A stretch of DNA of 64,000 nt from Allostella vacuolata (GTDB lineage: Bacteria > Pseudomonadota > Alphaproteobacteria > ATCC43930 > Allostellaceae): contig AP019702.1 in the NCBI GenBank assembly GCA_006739055.1, forward strand, positions 3,373,388 through 3,437,387, in the 5' to 3' direction. Below the pieces are notes generated by a model, which saw nothing but the letters and a program-made list of their open reading frames with translations, did not search any database and was not told the DNA's origin. The position numbers and the translations under genes are program-made. Positions 1 through 9,530 of this stretch are shown here, piece by piece (the stretch's first letter is position 1; every line of letters begins with the position of its first letter).

Positions 1-448
1 GGGTGCATTCGTCGAAGGCCATGGTGATGTCGGCATCCAGCAGGTACTGGATCGCGATCGAGCGCTCCGGCGTCAGCGTGTGGGCACTGCCGTCGAGGTG
101 GGAGCGGAAGGTGACCCCGTTCTCGTCGATCTTGCGCAGGCCGGCCAGGGACATGACCTGGAAGCCGCCGGAATCGGTCAGGATCGGGCGGTCCCAGCCC
201 ATGAAGCGGTGCAGGCCGCCCAACCGCGCCACCCGCTCCGCCCCCGGCCGCAGCATCAGGTGATAGGTGTTGCCGAGCACGATCTCCGCGCCGGTGGCGG
301 CGACCGCGTCGGCCGTCATCGCCTTGACCGTGCCGGCGGTGCCGACCGGCATGAAGGCCGGCGTCTCGACCGTGCCGTGGCCGGTCGTGATGCGCCCGCG
401 CCGCGCCGCGCCATCGGTCGCCAGCAGCTCGAAGCCGAGGCCGCTCAT
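1..448 (-). CDS. tgt: tRNA-guanine transglycosylase Tgt (partial)
   Basis: Exchanges guanine-34 of GU(N) tRNAs for the queuosine precursor preQ1 in the cytoplasm. Only the first 149 codons are inside the window; the gene runs off the left edge. The visible N-terminal part has the TIM-barrel start of the family, including LGNTYHL near residues 58-64 and the TDSGGFQ motif near 91-97, whose Asp92 is the expected catalytic acid. The ATG at 448 overlaps the TGA of queA by four bases, so the two are translationally coupled and act in consecutive steps of queuosine synthesis. The family call is secure; the C-terminal zinc site cannot be checked here. Confidence 0.96.
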   Translation of the reverse strand, partial: MSGLGFELLATDGAARRGRITTGHGTVETPAFMPVGTAGTVKAMTADAVAATGAEIVLGNTYHLMLRPGAERVARLGGLHRFMGWDRPILTDSGGFQVMSLAGLRKIDENGVTFRSHLDGSAHTLTPERSIAIQYLLDADITMAFDECT

Positions 449-1473
449 GGCGCCCGCTCGATCAGGCAGGCATCGCCGTAGGAATAGAAGCGGTAGCCGG
501 CGGCGATCGCGTGGGCATAGGCGGCCCGCATCCGGTCCAGCCCGGCCAGGGCCGAGACCAGCATGAAGAGGGTGGAACGCGGCAGGTGGAAGTTGGTCAT
601 GAGCAGATCGACGACCTGAAAGCGATAGCCGGGAAGGATGAAGATGTCCGTGGTGCCGGAGAAGGGGCGCACGCGCCCCGCCTCGCCCGCCGCCGCCTCC
701 AGCAGCCGCAGCGAGGTGGTGCCGACGGCCACGACCCGGCCGCCGCGGGCGCGCGCCTGGTCGATCGCCGCCACCGCCTCCGGGCCGACCTCGCCCCATT
801 CGGCGTGCATGCGGTGGTCGGCCGCGCGCTCCGCCTTGACCGGCAGGAAGGTGCCGGCGCCGACATGCAGCGTCACCACCGTGCGCCGGATGCCGGCAGC
901 GTCGAGCGCGGCCAGCAGGTCGGGCGTGAAATGCAGGCCGGCCGTGGGCGCTGCCACCGCCCCGTCGCGGGCGGCGAACAGGGTCTGGTAGTCGGCGCGG
1001 TCGCCGTCGCCCTCCGTCCCGCCGCGGATGTAGGGCGGCAGCGGCATCCGGCCGTGGCGCTCCAGGGCCGCCAGAAGGGCCGGCCCGGCGGCGGAAAAGC
1101 GCAGGGCCACCTCGCCGCCCTCCCCCTTGCCCGTCACCTCGGCCGACAGGTCGTCCGCGAACTGGACGATGTCGCCCGGGCGCAGGCGCTTGGCCGGACG
1201 GGCGAAGGCCAGCCAGCGATCCTCCCCCTCCCGCAGGTGCAGGGTCACCTCGACCGTGGCGGCGCCGCGCCGTCCGGTGAGGCGGGCGGGGATGACGCGG
1301 GTGTCGTTGGACACCAGCAGGTCGCCCGGCCGCAGCAGCCGCGGCAGGTCGCGCACGCCATGGTCGGCCAGCTCGCGGCCGATGGCGAGCAGCCGGGCGG
1401 CGTCGCGCGGTCGCGCCGGGGCCTGGGCGATCCGGTCGGCGGGCAGGTCGAAGTCGAAATCGGCGGTCAGCAT
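445..1473 (-). CDS. queA: S-adenosylmethionine:tRNA ribosyltransferase-isomerase QueA
   Basis: Transfers and rearranges the ribosyl part of SAM onto preQ1-modified tRNA to give epoxyqueuosine, the step after Tgt. The 342-residue length is normal for the family. Recognisable blocks are a start rich in [15 protein letters not shown] around the middle, HVGAGTF, and the C-terminal block with DIFILPGY followed by [10 protein letters not shown]. It is transcribed toward tgt with an ATGA overlap. The 233 bases upstream separate it from a divergent dioxygenase gene and should contain the promoter of this queA-tgt pair; I see no clear -35/-10 there. Confidence 0.97.
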   Translation of the reverse strand: MLTADFDFDLPADRIAQAPARPRDAARLLAIGRELADHGVRDLPRLLRPGDLLVSNDTRVIPARLTGRRGAATVEVTLHLREGEDRWLAFARPAKRLRPGDIVQFADDLSAEVTGKGEGGEVALRFSAAGPALLAALERHGRMPLPPYIRGGTEGDGDRADYQTLFAARDGAVAAPTAGLHFTPDLLAALDAAGIRRTVVTLHVGAGTFLPVKAERAADHRMHAEWGEVGPEAVAAIDQARARGGRVVAVGTTSLRLLEAAAGEAGRVRPFSGTTDIFILPGYRFQVVDLLMTNFHLPRSTLFMLVSALAGLDRMRAAYAHAIAAGYRFYSYGDACLIERAP

Positions 1474-1706
1474 TCGGGCGGCAGATATAGGGGGGAGTGC
1501 CGCCCGACGCGAGGATCGTCGATGCCGCGGCCCGGTCGGGCGCCGTCGATGTGGTTGCCGACCATGGACCGACCCGCTGCGACCATCCTTTCGGCATGCG
1601 ATCGGCGCGCTTGAGATTCGGGACGCCCTCGCCCAATCTGACCGTCACAACTTCGCAATCCCGCAACCAACCCCAGATCGCCCTGCGGCGATGGAAAGGG
1701 TGTTCC

Positions 1707-2741
1707 ATGCGCGGCGGCTTCACCGTCAATCCCCTGCCCAACTCCCCCTTCGGCGGCCTGCTGCGCCTGGAGGGCGTGTCGGGCCCCGGCTACACCCAGG
1801 CCCTGATCGAGGCGGCCGAGGCCGAGCCTGCGGCCATTCCGGACGCTCTGGCCGAGCATGAGGGGCTGCTGCTGCTGCCGGGGATGAACGCCATCGCCCA
1901 GGCGCCCGAGCTGCTCGTGCGCCTGAGCCGGCTGTTCGGGTCGGAGGTCGAGAATTATCACGAGACCCTGACCGAGCCGACCAAGGTGCACGAGACGGTG
2001 CCGGAGATCCTGGTCGTCTCCAACATGCCGCCGGCCAGCAAGCCGCCGCCGCCCCTGCCCGACCCGCCGCGCACCGCCGACGGCGGCCTGCCGATGCAGT
2101 ACCCCCATCGCCGCGGCTGGCACACCGACCAGAGCTATCGCCGCCCGCCGCCGGACATCTCGCTGTTCTTCGCCGCGATCGCCGTGCCGAAGGGCCAGGG
2201 CCAGACCTTGTTCGCCAACTGCGCCGGGGCCTACGCGGCGCTGCCGGCGGCGACCAAGGCGCGCATCGCCACGCTGGAGGGGCTGCACGTCATGCCGGGC
2301 AGCAACCGCTCGCCCGAGGCGATCCGCGCCGGCAAGCCGCCCAAGCCGCTGAAGCCGCACGAGCAGCCGCAGCGCCAGCCGCTGGTCCGCATCCATCCGG
2401 TGACCGGCAAGCCGTCCCTCTACCTGTGCGAGAGCGGGCAGATGGACTGGATCAACGGCCCGATCGTCGGGCTGGAGCCGGGCCCGGACGGCGAAGGCGG
2501 CCGACTGATCCACGAACTGATGCACCACCTGACCCAGCCGCAGTTCACCTACGCCCAGGACTGGGACGATGGCGACATGATCATCTGGGACAATCGCTGC
2601 CTGGTGCACGCCGCCACTTGGTTCGATGCCGAGAAGCACCGGCGCCTGATGTGGCGGACGACCGTCCGCGGCAACCCGGGACGGGAGTATGACGGCGAGG
2701 CGCGCAGCTGGATCCCGCAGCGCGAGGCCGAGCCGGCCTGA
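1707..2741 (+). CDS. TauD/TfdA-family Fe(II)/2-oxoglutarate-dependent dioxygenase
   Basis: Predicted to hydroxylate or cleave a small organic substrate using Fe(II), O2 and 2-oxoglutarate. The iron site is visible: HTD at residues 139-141 and the distal His near 301 in [10 protein letters not shown], with 2-oxoglutarate-binding arginines following in [12 protein letters not shown] chose the ATG at 1707 (344 aa) because AAAGGG lies about 7 bases before it; the frame is open further upstream but that part has no family resemblance. A Pro-rich insertion (residues 109-121) lies before the first iron ligand. The gene stands alone, divergent from queA and convergent with the next gene, so the substrate cannot be inferred from context. 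Confidence 0.88.
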   Translation: MRGGFTVNPLPNSPFGGLLRLEGVSGPGYTQALIEAAEAEPAAIPDALAEHEGLLLLPGMNAIAQAPELLVRLSRLFGSEVENYHETLTEPTKVHETVPEILVVSNMPPASKPPPPLPDPPRTADGGLPMQYPHRRGWHTDQSYRRPPPDISLFFAAIAVPKGQGQTLFANCAGAYAALPAATKARIATLEGLHVMPGSNRSPEAIRAGKPPKPLKPHEQPQRQPLVRIHPVTGKPSLYLCESGQMDWINGPIVGLEPGPDGEGGRLIHELMHHLTQPQFTYAQDWDDGDMIIWDNRCLVHAATWFDAEKHRRLMWRTTVRGNPGREYDGEARSWIPQREAEPA

Positions 2742-2750
2742 GAAGGCCAA

Positions 2751-2776
2751 GGGGCGCCCGGTTGCCCAGGCGCCCC
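2751..2776. terminator. Stem-loop between convergent genes
   Basis: An 8-bp perfect stem, GGGGCGCC (2751-2758) with GGCGCCCC (2769-2776), and a 10-base loop lies in the 41-base gap between the dioxygenase and the DUF2817 gene. It can fold on either strand. The flanking T tracts are weak, so a role as a shared bidirectional terminator is inferred from position. Confidence 0.5.
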
Positions 2777-2782
2777 CTTCCC

Positions 2783-3886
2783 TCAACTCTTCGCCAGCGC
2801 CTCGATCCCCTGGCGCATGACCATGCGCGAGCGCCACAGCACCATTTCCCGCCACTCGTCGGTGTCGGGGTAGAACTGCCGGCGGAGCGCCGCCTTGATC
2901 CGCTGCGTCTCCGGCGCGTCCCAGTCGAACGGGCCGCGATTGTGCAGCCAGTGGTCGTCGCGCAGCGCCGCGCGACCCGATTCCGGCGTGTAGGTGCCGT
3001 ACTCGACAGCCACGAACGACACCCGGTCGCCCAGCATCCGCTCCCAGCCGATCTCGCCCAGCCCGTGCTTGGCGACCGAGGCCGACGTGCCGAGCTGCGG
3101 CTCCGTCACCGATTCGCCCCACCATTCCTTGGCCCGGCGGACATTGATGCTGTCGACCGTGTGGTCGCAGATCAGCTCGCCATAGCCGAAGGGGCCGAGC
3201 CCGGTGTGGTAGTCGACGACCGCGACCAGGCGGCGATCGGCCAGCTTCTCGTCGGCGACGATCGCCTCGATGGTGCGGCGCGACCAGGTCGGGCCGCTGC
3301 CACCGTAGAAGAGCCCGCCGGCATGCTTGTACTGCCCGCCCGAGCGCGCGACGGATGCGGCGTGGGCGCCATGCGTCTCCCGGAAGGCGCGGATCCGGGC
3401 CTCGGCCGCCTCGAACACCGGCCCGGACAGCTCGGCCGGGATATAGGCATCGGCCAGCTCGTCATAGCCCGGGTTCTCGGGCAGCGGCTTGGTGAAGTCG
3501 ATGTAGTTGCGGTTGAGGTCGCAGCCCTCCTCCGTCACCCGGCGGATCCAGGCGAAGCCGTGCGGGTTGATGGCGTGCACCAGCAGCACCGCCACGCTGT
3601 CCGGCACCGACTTCAGCGCACCGGACGCCAGCCAGTCCACCTGGCAGCCGGACCCGCAGAAGCCCTCCGCCCCGTGGGTGCCGGAGATCGCGACCATCAC
3701 GGTCGGCGCGTCGGCGGCCCCGAACCAGGCGGTGTCGGTCGCCAGTTCCTCGCCGCGCGGGCCGCGGTTCGGGTTGGCGTAGGTGGCGAGCCGCCCACCT
3801 GCCTGTTCGGCCGCGGCGACGAACTTCCGCCGGGCTTCCGCATAGTCGACGGAAAAGCTCTCCGTCATCGACTGCAACACATCCAT
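2783..3886 (-). CDS. DUF2817 family M14-like zinc carboxypeptidase homologue
   Basis: Belongs to the DUF2817 group, distant relatives of M14 zinc carboxypeptidases and aspartoacylases. The motif GTHGAEGFCG (residues 69-78) supplies the HxxE zinc pair (His71, Glu74), and HAINPHGF followed by LNRNY (124-128) matches the substrate-binding region of the fold. Length 367 aa is typical. It starts 16 bases after the stop of the FAD oxidoreductase on the same strand, so the two are very likely cotranscribed. Together they could deacylate and then oxidise an N-acylated amine or amino acid; that joint role is inference. No signal peptide is visible. Confidence 0.85.
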   Translation of the reverse strand: MDVLQSMTESFSVDYAEARRKFVAAAEQAGGRLATYANPNRGPRGEELATDTAWFGAADAPTVMVAISGTHGAEGFCGSGCQVDWLASGALKSVPDSVAVLLVHAINPHGFAWIRRVTEEGCDLNRNYIDFTKPLPENPGYDELADAYIPAELSGPVFEAAEARIRAFRETHGAHAASVARSGGQYKHAGGLFYGGSGPTWSRRTIEAIVADEKLADRRLVAVVDYHTGLGPFGYGELICDHTVDSINVRRAKEWWGESVTEPQLGTSASVAKHGLGEIGWERMLGDRVSFVAVEYGTYTPESGRAALRDDHWLHNRGPFDWDAPETQRIKAALRRQFYPDTDEWREMVLWRSRMVMRQGIEALAKS

Positions 3887-3902
3887 GGGACCCAGAACCT
3901 CT

Positions 3903-5216
3903 TCAGTGGGACGCGGCCCGCCAGCGGGCGACCCGGTCGGACAGGCGATACCAGGAACCGACCACCGGCAGGAACCAGGGATTGCCCCGGTAGAAGGGCC
4001 GGGTCGGGAACGGCAGCTCGTCGAAGGCCGAGGGGCGGTTGCTGCGCCCGAGGATCTTCAGCGCGACCTGGTTGCCGAGATAGCTGGCCATGGCGACGCC
4101 GCTGCCCTGGCAGCCCAGCGCGTAGTGGACGCCGTCATGCACCCCCATGTGGGGCACCATGTCGAAGGTGAAGGCGACGTTGCCGGTCCAGCTGTGGGTG
4201 ATCTTCGTCGTCGCCAGTTCCGGCCAGACCCCGGTCATGAAGCGGTGCAGCACCGGGCCCGCCGCCTCCGGCGTGGTCTGGCGGAAGCTCGCCCGGCCGC
4301 CGAACAGCACCCGGGTCCCGTCCGGCGACAGGCGGAAATAGTAGAGGACCTTCTTGCTGTCCGAGAACATGCGGCCGCGCGGCGACAGCTTCGCCGTCAC
4401 CTCGGGCGCCAGGGGCTCGGTCGCGATGATGTAGCTGCCGACCGGGATCAGGCGTCGGCGCAGCCAGGGGGTGACGCCGCCGGTATAGCCGTTGGTCGCC
4501 GCCATCACCTCGCGCGCGCGGACCGTGCCGCGCGTCGTCTTGACGAGAAAGCCCCCCTCCTCGCGGACGATGCCCTCGACCCGGGCGTGCGAGCAGAGCG
4601 TGGCGCCCGCGTCCGCCACCCGCTGCGCCAGCGCCCGGACATACTTGGCCGGGTGCAGCGCGCCGGTGCCTTCCACCACCATGCCGCCATAGTAGTAGTC
4701 CGACCCGATCTCCTCGTGCTGGCGCTCCTTCGGCACCATCTCGACGACGGCGCCGGTCACTTCGCGCAGCTTCGGCGCGCGGGCCGCCATCGCCGCATAG
4801 TCGGCCGGGGTATGGGCGCCGACGAAGCGGCCGGAGCGGACATAGTCGCACTCGATCCCCTCGCGCCGGATCAGGTCCTCGATATGGCTGAACGAACTCC
4901 AGCCGTCCTCGCGGATGCGACGGGCGACATCGGCGCCGTAGAGCTTCTCGATCTTCGGGTCGGACACCTTCATGCCGCCCGACACCATGCCGCCATTGCG
5001 CGAGCTCGCCCCCCAGCCGATCTCGGCGGCGTCGACGACGACGACCCGGGTGCCGGCTCGCACCAGCGTCAGGGCGCAGTTGAGCCCGGCATAGCCGCCG
5101 CCGACGACCAGCACGTCGGTCTCGTCCGGCAGGGCGGCGTCGAAGCGGGCGGGTGCGGCGGCTTCCCACCAGTAGGGCGTGGTCTTGAAGCCGTCGGCGA
5201 ACAGCGGATGGGCCAT
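3903..5216 (-). CDS. FAD-dependent amine/amino-acid oxidoreductase (DAO family, PuuB-like)
   Basis: A flavoprotein of the D-amino-acid oxidase (DAO) fold, closest in style to gamma-glutamylputrescine oxidases. The FAD dinucleotide motif is at residues 36-44 (VLVVGGGYAG), and the C-terminal FAD-closing segment QGSGVAMASYLG is present. I chose ATG 5216 (437 aa) because AGAGGAG lies about 10 bases upstream; the longer open frame to 5354 has no ribosome site and no FAD-family sequence. It leads a two-gene unit with the DUF2817 gene. The substrate is probably a modified amine or amino acid; the sequence alone does not decide it. Confidence 0.88.
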   Translation of the reverse strand: MAHPLFADGFKTTPYWWEAAAPARFDAALPDETDVLVVGGGYAGLNCALTLVRAGTRVVVVDAAEIGWGASSRNGGMVSGGMKVSDPKIEKLYGADVARRIREDGWSSFSHIEDLIRREGIECDYVRSGRFVGAHTPADYAAMAARAPKLREVTGAVVEMVPKERQHEEIGSDYYYGGMVVEGTGALHPAKYVRALAQRVADAGATLCSHARVEGIVREEGGFLVKTTRGTVRAREVMAATNGYTGGVTPWLRRRLIPVGSYIIATEPLAPEVTAKLSPRGRMFSDSKKVLYYFRLSPDGTRVLFGGRASFRQTTPEAAGPVLHRFMTGVWPELATTKITHSWTGNVAFTFDMVPHMGVHDGVHYALGCQGSGVAMASYLGNQVALKILGRSNRPSAFDELPFPTRPFYRGNPWFLPVVGSWYRLSDRVARWRAASH

Positions 5217-5589
5217 GGGTCTCGGCTCCTCTCGAAGCGGCGGCGGATGGTCTGGCGCGATGGCTGGGGCGAGACGGGGCCGCAGCAGACGGTAGCCTAC
5301 CTTCGCGGGCGCTTCATGATTTCGTTGGGCGGCGGGTGAGGCGCCCGGGGGCATGGCTCCCGGGCCTGCCCGCCGCGGGCAGATTGGTATTGTCCGCTAT
5401 CGATAAACGGTCGCAGCGTCAATCATATCGAGCGCTCGACAGCCATAGAAAAGCCACGGTCGACAGGACGGTGGCCGCTCTGGCTTCCGAGGGACGGCTC
5501 GCCGCAGCCCACGGCCGGCGCGCCGCGCCCCCCTGCGATACGGCGCCGAGGTGGCTCGCGGCAGGCCCGCCGGTCTATCCTGGCCGGCG
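5217..5589. other. 373-bp divergent intergenic region
   Basis: Non-coding gap between the leftward FAD oxidoreductase and the rightward DUF1045 gene, expected to hold both promoters. It contains a perfect 12-bp palindrome, TCGAGCGCTCGA, at 5428-5439 and, just upstream, an A/T-richer stretch around 5385-5430. No convincing gene, RNA or riboswitch was seen. Confidence 0.5.
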
Positions 5590-6285
5590 ATGAGTCCCCG
5601 ATACGCGATCTACTACGCCCCCGCCGCGGACAGCCCGCTTGCCGCCTTCGCCGCATCCTGGCTCGGTCGCTCCTTCGACGGCCGGCCCGTTGGCGACCGG
5701 CCGGCCCTGCCGGGGATCCCGGCCGGGCGGCTCGAGGCCCTGACGGCGGAGCCTCGCCGCTACGGCTTCCACGGCACCTTGAAGCCGCCCTTCCACCTGG
5801 CCGACGGCCACGCCGAAGCGGAACTGGCGGCGGCCGTGGAGGCGATCGCCCACGGCCTGCGCCCCTTCGCGCTGCCGCCGCTGCGCCTGGAACGGCTGGG
5901 CGGCTTCCTGGCCCTGGTCTCGTCGGGGCCGAGCGCGGCGCTGGCGGCGGTGGAGGCCGCATGCGTCACCCGCCTCGACCGGTTCCGCGCCCCGCCGACC
6001 GAATCCGAGCTGGCCCGGCGCCGGCGCGCGCGCCTGACCGAGCGGCAGGAGCGGCTGCTGGCCGCCTGGGGCTATCCCTATGTGCTGGAGGAATTCCAGT
6101 TCCACCTGACCCTGACGGGACGCATGGAGCCGGACGAACAGGAATGCGTCCGCTCGGGCCTGGAGCCGCTGGTCGCCGCCTTCTGCCGGGCACCGACGCC
6201 GTTCGCCGACCTGGCGCTCTTCATCGAGGCGGAACCGGGCGCCCCCTTCGCCCTCGCCCGGCGGTTTCCGCTGGGCGAGGGGTGA
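5590..6285 (+). CDS. DUF1045 family 2H-phosphoesterase-like protein
   Basis: Member of the DUF1045/TIGR03223 group, proteins often linked to phosphonate use and built like 2'-5' RNA ligases. Both HxT active-site repeats of the 2H fold are visible: FHGT at residues 60-63 and FHLT at 171-174, giving His61 and His172. Length is 231 aa from the ATG at 5590; an upstream in-frame ATG at 5551 is possible but adds no family sequence. It has no phn neighbours here, so a phosphonate role is only a family association. It converges on the TRAP permease with 12 bases between stop codons. Confidence 0.85.
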   Translation: MSPRYAIYYAPAADSPLAAFAASWLGRSFDGRPVGDRPALPGIPAGRLEALTAEPRRYGFHGTLKPPFHLADGHAEAELAAAVEAIAHGLRPFALPPLRLERLGGFLALVSSGPSAALAAVEAACVTRLDRFRAPPTESELARRRRARLTERQERLLAAWGYPYVLEEFQFHLTLTGRMEPDEQECVRSGLEPLVAAFCRAPTPFADLALFIEAEPGAPFALARRFPLGEG

Positions 6286-6300
6286 GGCGCCGGCGCCTCA
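6283..6300. terminator. Perfect palindrome containing both convergent stop codons
   Basis: TGAGGCGCCGGCGCCTCA is an 18-bp perfect palindrome. Its left end is the TGA of the DUF1045 gene and its right end, read on the other strand, is the TGA of the TRAP permease. It can form the same GC-rich hairpin in both transcripts. There is no T tract, so its use as terminator or mRNA 3' end cap is inferred. Confidence 0.45.
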
Positions 6301-8334
6301 GGCCGTCGCCAGCCGGCGTGCAGCCAGGCGGTTGAAGCCCAGCGGGACCATGGCCAGGGCGATGCCGAGCACCGTTGCCGTGACGTTGGGCGAGATCATC
6401 ATCACCGCCGAGATGGCCAGGACGATGCGCGACAGGGCCCCGAGCCGGGCGAAGGCGAAGCCGGCGATGGCCATACCCAGGAAGAAGATCCCGGCGAGGC
6501 AACTTCCGGTGGTGACGGCGAAATCCACCCAGTTGAAGCCCGGCACGGCCACGATCAGCATCACGGGCGAATAGACGAACACGAACGGCACCAGGACCTT
6601 GGCGTTGCCCATCTGGAAGGCCTGCACGCCGGTCCGGAACGGGTTGGATCCGGCGATCCCGGCCGCCGCATAGGCCGCGACGCAGACCGGTGGCGTCAGG
6701 TCCGCCAGGACGCCGTAGTAGAGCACGAACAGGTGGGCGGCCAGCTGCGGCACCCCCATCAGCACCAGCGCCGGGGCGGCAATGGCCGCCAGGATGATGT
6801 AGAGGGCCGTGGTCGGGATGCCCGTCCCCATGGCGATGCAGGCCAGGCCGATGAACACCAGGGTGATGAACAGCGTCACGTCCTTCAGCGTCACGGCATC
6901 GGCCGGCAGGAAGCTGAAGAGCGGCATGATGTCCTCGGCGAACTGGGCTGCCGCCTGGGTCACCGCATAGGACACCTTGAAGCCGAGGCCGGACAGCGTG
7001 ATGACGCCGACGAAGATGCCGACCGCCGCCGCCGCCGTGCCGACGGCGATCGCATAGCGCGAGCCCTCCATCAGCGTATCCAGCACGTCGCGCGGGCTCA
7101 TCCGGTTGCGCGGGTTGATCATGCCCACGGCGAGCGCCGTGATGATGCCCCAGAAGGCCGCCTTGTAGGGCGTGTAGCCCTGGAAGATGATCGTCACCAG
7201 CACGACCAGCGGGATGATCGTCGGCCAGCCATCGCGCAGCACCCGGCCCAGGCGCGGCAGTTCCTCGGCCGTCAGGCCACGCAGCCCGGTGCGCCGGGCC
7301 TCGAAATGGACGATCGTGAAGACGCCGACATAGTGCATCAGCGCCGGCACGGCGGCCGCGATGCAGATGTCGAGATAGGGGATGGCCAGGAACTCGGCCA
7401 TGACGAAGGCGGCCGCACCCATGATCGGTGGGGTGATCTGCCCGCCGGTGCTGGAGGCCGCCTCGACCGCGGCCGCGAAGTGCGGCCGGTAGCCGATCCG
7501 CTTCATCGCCGGGATGGTCAGCGACCCGGTGGTCACCGTGTTCGCGACCGAGGAGCCGGAAATCGTGCCCATCATGGCCGAGGAGATGACGCTGACCTTG
7601 GCCGGCCCGCCCGGCGACTTGCCGGCGATGCAGTAGCCGATGTCGATGAACAGCTGGCCCAGCCCCATGCGGGTGGCGATCACGCCGAACAGCACGAAGT
7701 GGAAGACCAGCGTCGCCATCACCTGGATCGGGATGCCGAAGATGCCCTGGTCGAGCAGGTAGATATGGCTGACCACCCCGCCCCAGGTCGATCCCGGGTG
7801 GGCGAGCAGGCCCGGCACCAGGTAGCCATAGACGGCATAAAGCAGCGAGCCGAGGACGATGACCGTAAGCGGCCAGCCCATGGACCGCCGCGCCGCCTCG
7901 ATCACGACGAAGATCAGGATGGTGCCGAACACCATGTCGGCATCGGTCGGATTGCCGACCCGGAACGCCAGATCGTCCAGCGTCCAGGGGATGTAGAGGG
8001 CCGACACGGCGGCGCCGATCGAGAGCGCCCAGTCGTAGAGCGGCACCCCGCCGGGCGACAGCCAGCGGTTGGCGGGAGCGGAGTCGTGGCCGCGCTTCGT
8101 CGCGCCATAGACCAGGAAGCAGATCGACAGGACGAATGCCAGGTGGATCGCCGCCAGCCAGTGCGTCTGCGGCATGCCGCCCCAGGCGATGTACATGTGC
8201 CAGAGCGACATCGCCAGGAGCATGGCACCGCAGACGATCTTGGCCGGCTGCACGACCTGGCGGAAGTGCATCTCCGGGTCGTATTTGGCTTCCAGCTCCG
8301 CCGTCGTCTTGAGGTCGAGCTTGTCTGTGGTCAT
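6298..8334 (-). CDS. TRAP transporter fused 4TM-12TM permease
   Basis: Fused small and large membrane subunits of a tripartite ATP-independent periplasmic (TRAP) transporter, driven by an ion gradient in the inner membrane. The 678-residue chain has the N-terminal four-helix part (to about residue 200) followed by the large DctM-like domain, with the conserved stretch around GTISGSSVANTVTTGS and later GVPTT-like GTGIPTT. Fusions of this type pair with TAXI binding proteins, and one is encoded directly upstream (stop at 8428). The ATG at 8334 has AGGGG about 8 bases before it. Substrate unknown; the TAXI class often takes dicarboxylates or amino acids. Confidence 0.93.
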   Translation of the reverse strand: MTTDKLDLKTTAELEAKYDPEMHFRQVVQPAKIVCGAMLLAMSLWHMYIAWGGMPQTHWLAAIHLAFVLSICFLVYGATKRGHDSAPANRWLSPGGVPLYDWALSIGAAVSALYIPWTLDDLAFRVGNPTDADMVFGTILIFVVIEAARRSMGWPLTVIVLGSLLYAVYGYLVPGLLAHPGSTWGGVVSHIYLLDQGIFGIPIQVMATLVFHFVLFGVIATRMGLGQLFIDIGYCIAGKSPGGPAKVSVISSAMMGTISGSSVANTVTTGSLTIPAMKRIGYRPHFAAAVEAASSTGGQITPPIMGAAAFVMAEFLAIPYLDICIAAAVPALMHYVGVFTIVHFEARRTGLRGLTAEELPRLGRVLRDGWPTIIPLVVLVTIIFQGYTPYKAAFWGIITALAVGMINPRNRMSPRDVLDTLMEGSRYAIAVGTAAAAVGIFVGVITLSGLGFKVSYAVTQAAAQFAEDIMPLFSFLPADAVTLKDVTLFITLVFIGLACIAMGTGIPTTALYIILAAIAAPALVLMGVPQLAAHLFVLYYGVLADLTPPVCVAAYAAAGIAGSNPFRTGVQAFQMGNAKVLVPFVFVYSPVMLIVAVPGFNWVDFAVTTGSCLAGIFFLGMAIAGFAFARLGALSRIVLAISAVMMISPNVTATVLGIALAMVPLGFNRLAARRLATA

Positions 8335-8377
8335 CTGTCGCCCCTGTTCGCGATCGGTCGCCGGCCACCATACGAAA

Positions 8378-8405
8378 CGGGGCCGGAAGTCACCTCCCGG
8401 CCCCG
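8378..8405 (-). terminator. Intra-operon stem-loop between TAXI binding protein and permease
   Basis: A 9-bp perfect stem, CCGGCCCCG with CGGGGCCGG and a 10-base loop, lies in the 93-base gap between the binding-protein stop and the permease start. On the coding strand it is followed by TTTCGT. It could partially stop transcription or protect the upstream mRNA, giving more binding protein than permease. The other TAXI operon in this window has a stronger hairpin at the same place (46914-46945). Confidence 0.5.
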
Positions 8406-8427
8406 GCTCGGAACGCCCGCAGCGGGC

Positions 8428-9438
8428 CTACTTCAGCAGGCCGGCTTCCTTGTAGAAGCGCTCGGCACCCGGGTGGAACGGGACGCTGACGCCCTTCACC
8501 GCGTTGTCGCGGACGATCGACTTGCCCTTGGCGTGGCCGGCATCCAGCAGCTCGCGCGTGTTCTTGTTCCAGAGGGCCTGGGTGATCTTGTAGATCTGCT
8601 CTTCCGGCAGCTTGGCGTTGGTGACCCACCAGGCGCCGACGGCGACCGTCGGCACGTCCTTGTCGATGCCCTTGTAGGTGCCGGCCGGGATCGTCGTCTC
8701 GGACCAGAAGGGGATCGCCTTCAGGACCTTGTCGCGCATCGCGCCTTCGACCGGCAGCAGGCTCATGCCGACGGTCGAGGCGAGCTCGACCAGGGCCGCG
8801 GTCGGCGTCCCGGCGATCAGGAAGGCCGCGTCGAGCTGGCCGTCGCGGATGCGGTCGGCGGCCGGCTGCGGGTTCAGGTACTCGGGCTGCAGGTCGACCT
8901 TCTCCTTCAGGCCATAGACCTCGAAGAACAGGCGCGCGCCCACCAGCGTGCCGGAGGCCGGCGGGCCGTAGTTCACCTTCTTGCCCTTGAGCTGCTCGAT
9001 CGAGGTGACGCTGCCCGCACCCTTGGCGAACACCTGGATGTGCTCGGGGAACAGGTTGGCGATGACCCGCAGCGATTCGACCTTCGGCTTGCCCTCGAAC
9101 AGCCCCGTGCCGGTATAGGCCCAGTGGGTGACGTCGGACTGGGCGATGCCCGATTCCATCTGCCCGGAATTGACGGCGTTGATGTTGCCGACCGAGCCGT
9201 CCGACGACTGGACGATCGCCACCAGGCCAGGCACGCCGCACGCGCCGCCCTTGTCGCAGGGGCGCGAGCCCGGCGGGTTGGAGATGCCCGTGGCGATGAT
9301 GCCGCCGATCGGGAAATAGGTGCCGCCCGCGCCGCCGGTGCCGATGCGGAAGAACTGCGGTGCCTGGGCCTGGGCCAGCGCCGGCGCCAGCAGGGCCGCG
9401 CCGAGCGTCATCGCGCTCAGGAATTTCAACGTACGCAT
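8428..9438 (-). CDS. TAXI family TRAP transporter solute-binding protein
   Basis: Periplasmic binding protein that delivers substrate to the fused TRAP permease encoded downstream. A signal peptide is clear: a short positive start, a hydrophobic run, and an AQAQA-type cleavage region near residues 20-25. The mature part begins with FFRIGTGGAGGTYFPIGG, the classic TAXI opening, and has the KGKKVNYGPPASGT block in the middle. Length 336 aa is normal. The gene is divergent from a PadR regulator, and the shared 183-base promoter region carries two palindromes with ATATG/CATAT cores, so PadR control is likely. Ligand unknown. Confidence 0.94.
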   Translation of the reverse strand: MRTLKFLSAMTLGAALLAPALAQAQAPQFFRIGTGGAGGTYFPIGGIIATGISNPPGSRPCDKGGACGVPGLVAIVQSSDGSVGNINAVNSGQMESGIAQSDVTHWAYTGTGLFEGKPKVESLRVIANLFPEHIQVFAKGAGSVTSIEQLKGKKVNYGPPASGTLVGARLFFEVYGLKEKVDLQPEYLNPQPAADRIRDGQLDAAFLIAGTPTAALVELASTVGMSLLPVEGAMRDKVLKAIPFWSETTIPAGTYKGIDKDVPTVAVGAWWVTNAKLPEEQIYKITQALWNKNTRELLDAGHAKGKSIVRDNAVKGVSVPFHPGAERFYKEAGLLK

Positions 9439-9530
9439 CGATCAGCCCCCATATCCATTGGTCGGTCCGTTGCACAAATGCGTCGAAAGCAAGGCCGGAT
9501 GTCAAGAGCGGCGGCAATTGTGTTGCACCG

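Noticed and set aside
6733-9500. Very long open frame on the plus strand opposite the TRAP permease and TAXI genes, running into padR
   Set aside because: It is the mirror of well-recognised genes on the minus strand, is rich in His, Arg and Gly from GC-rich codons, and matches no family. Only its last part (padR) is real.
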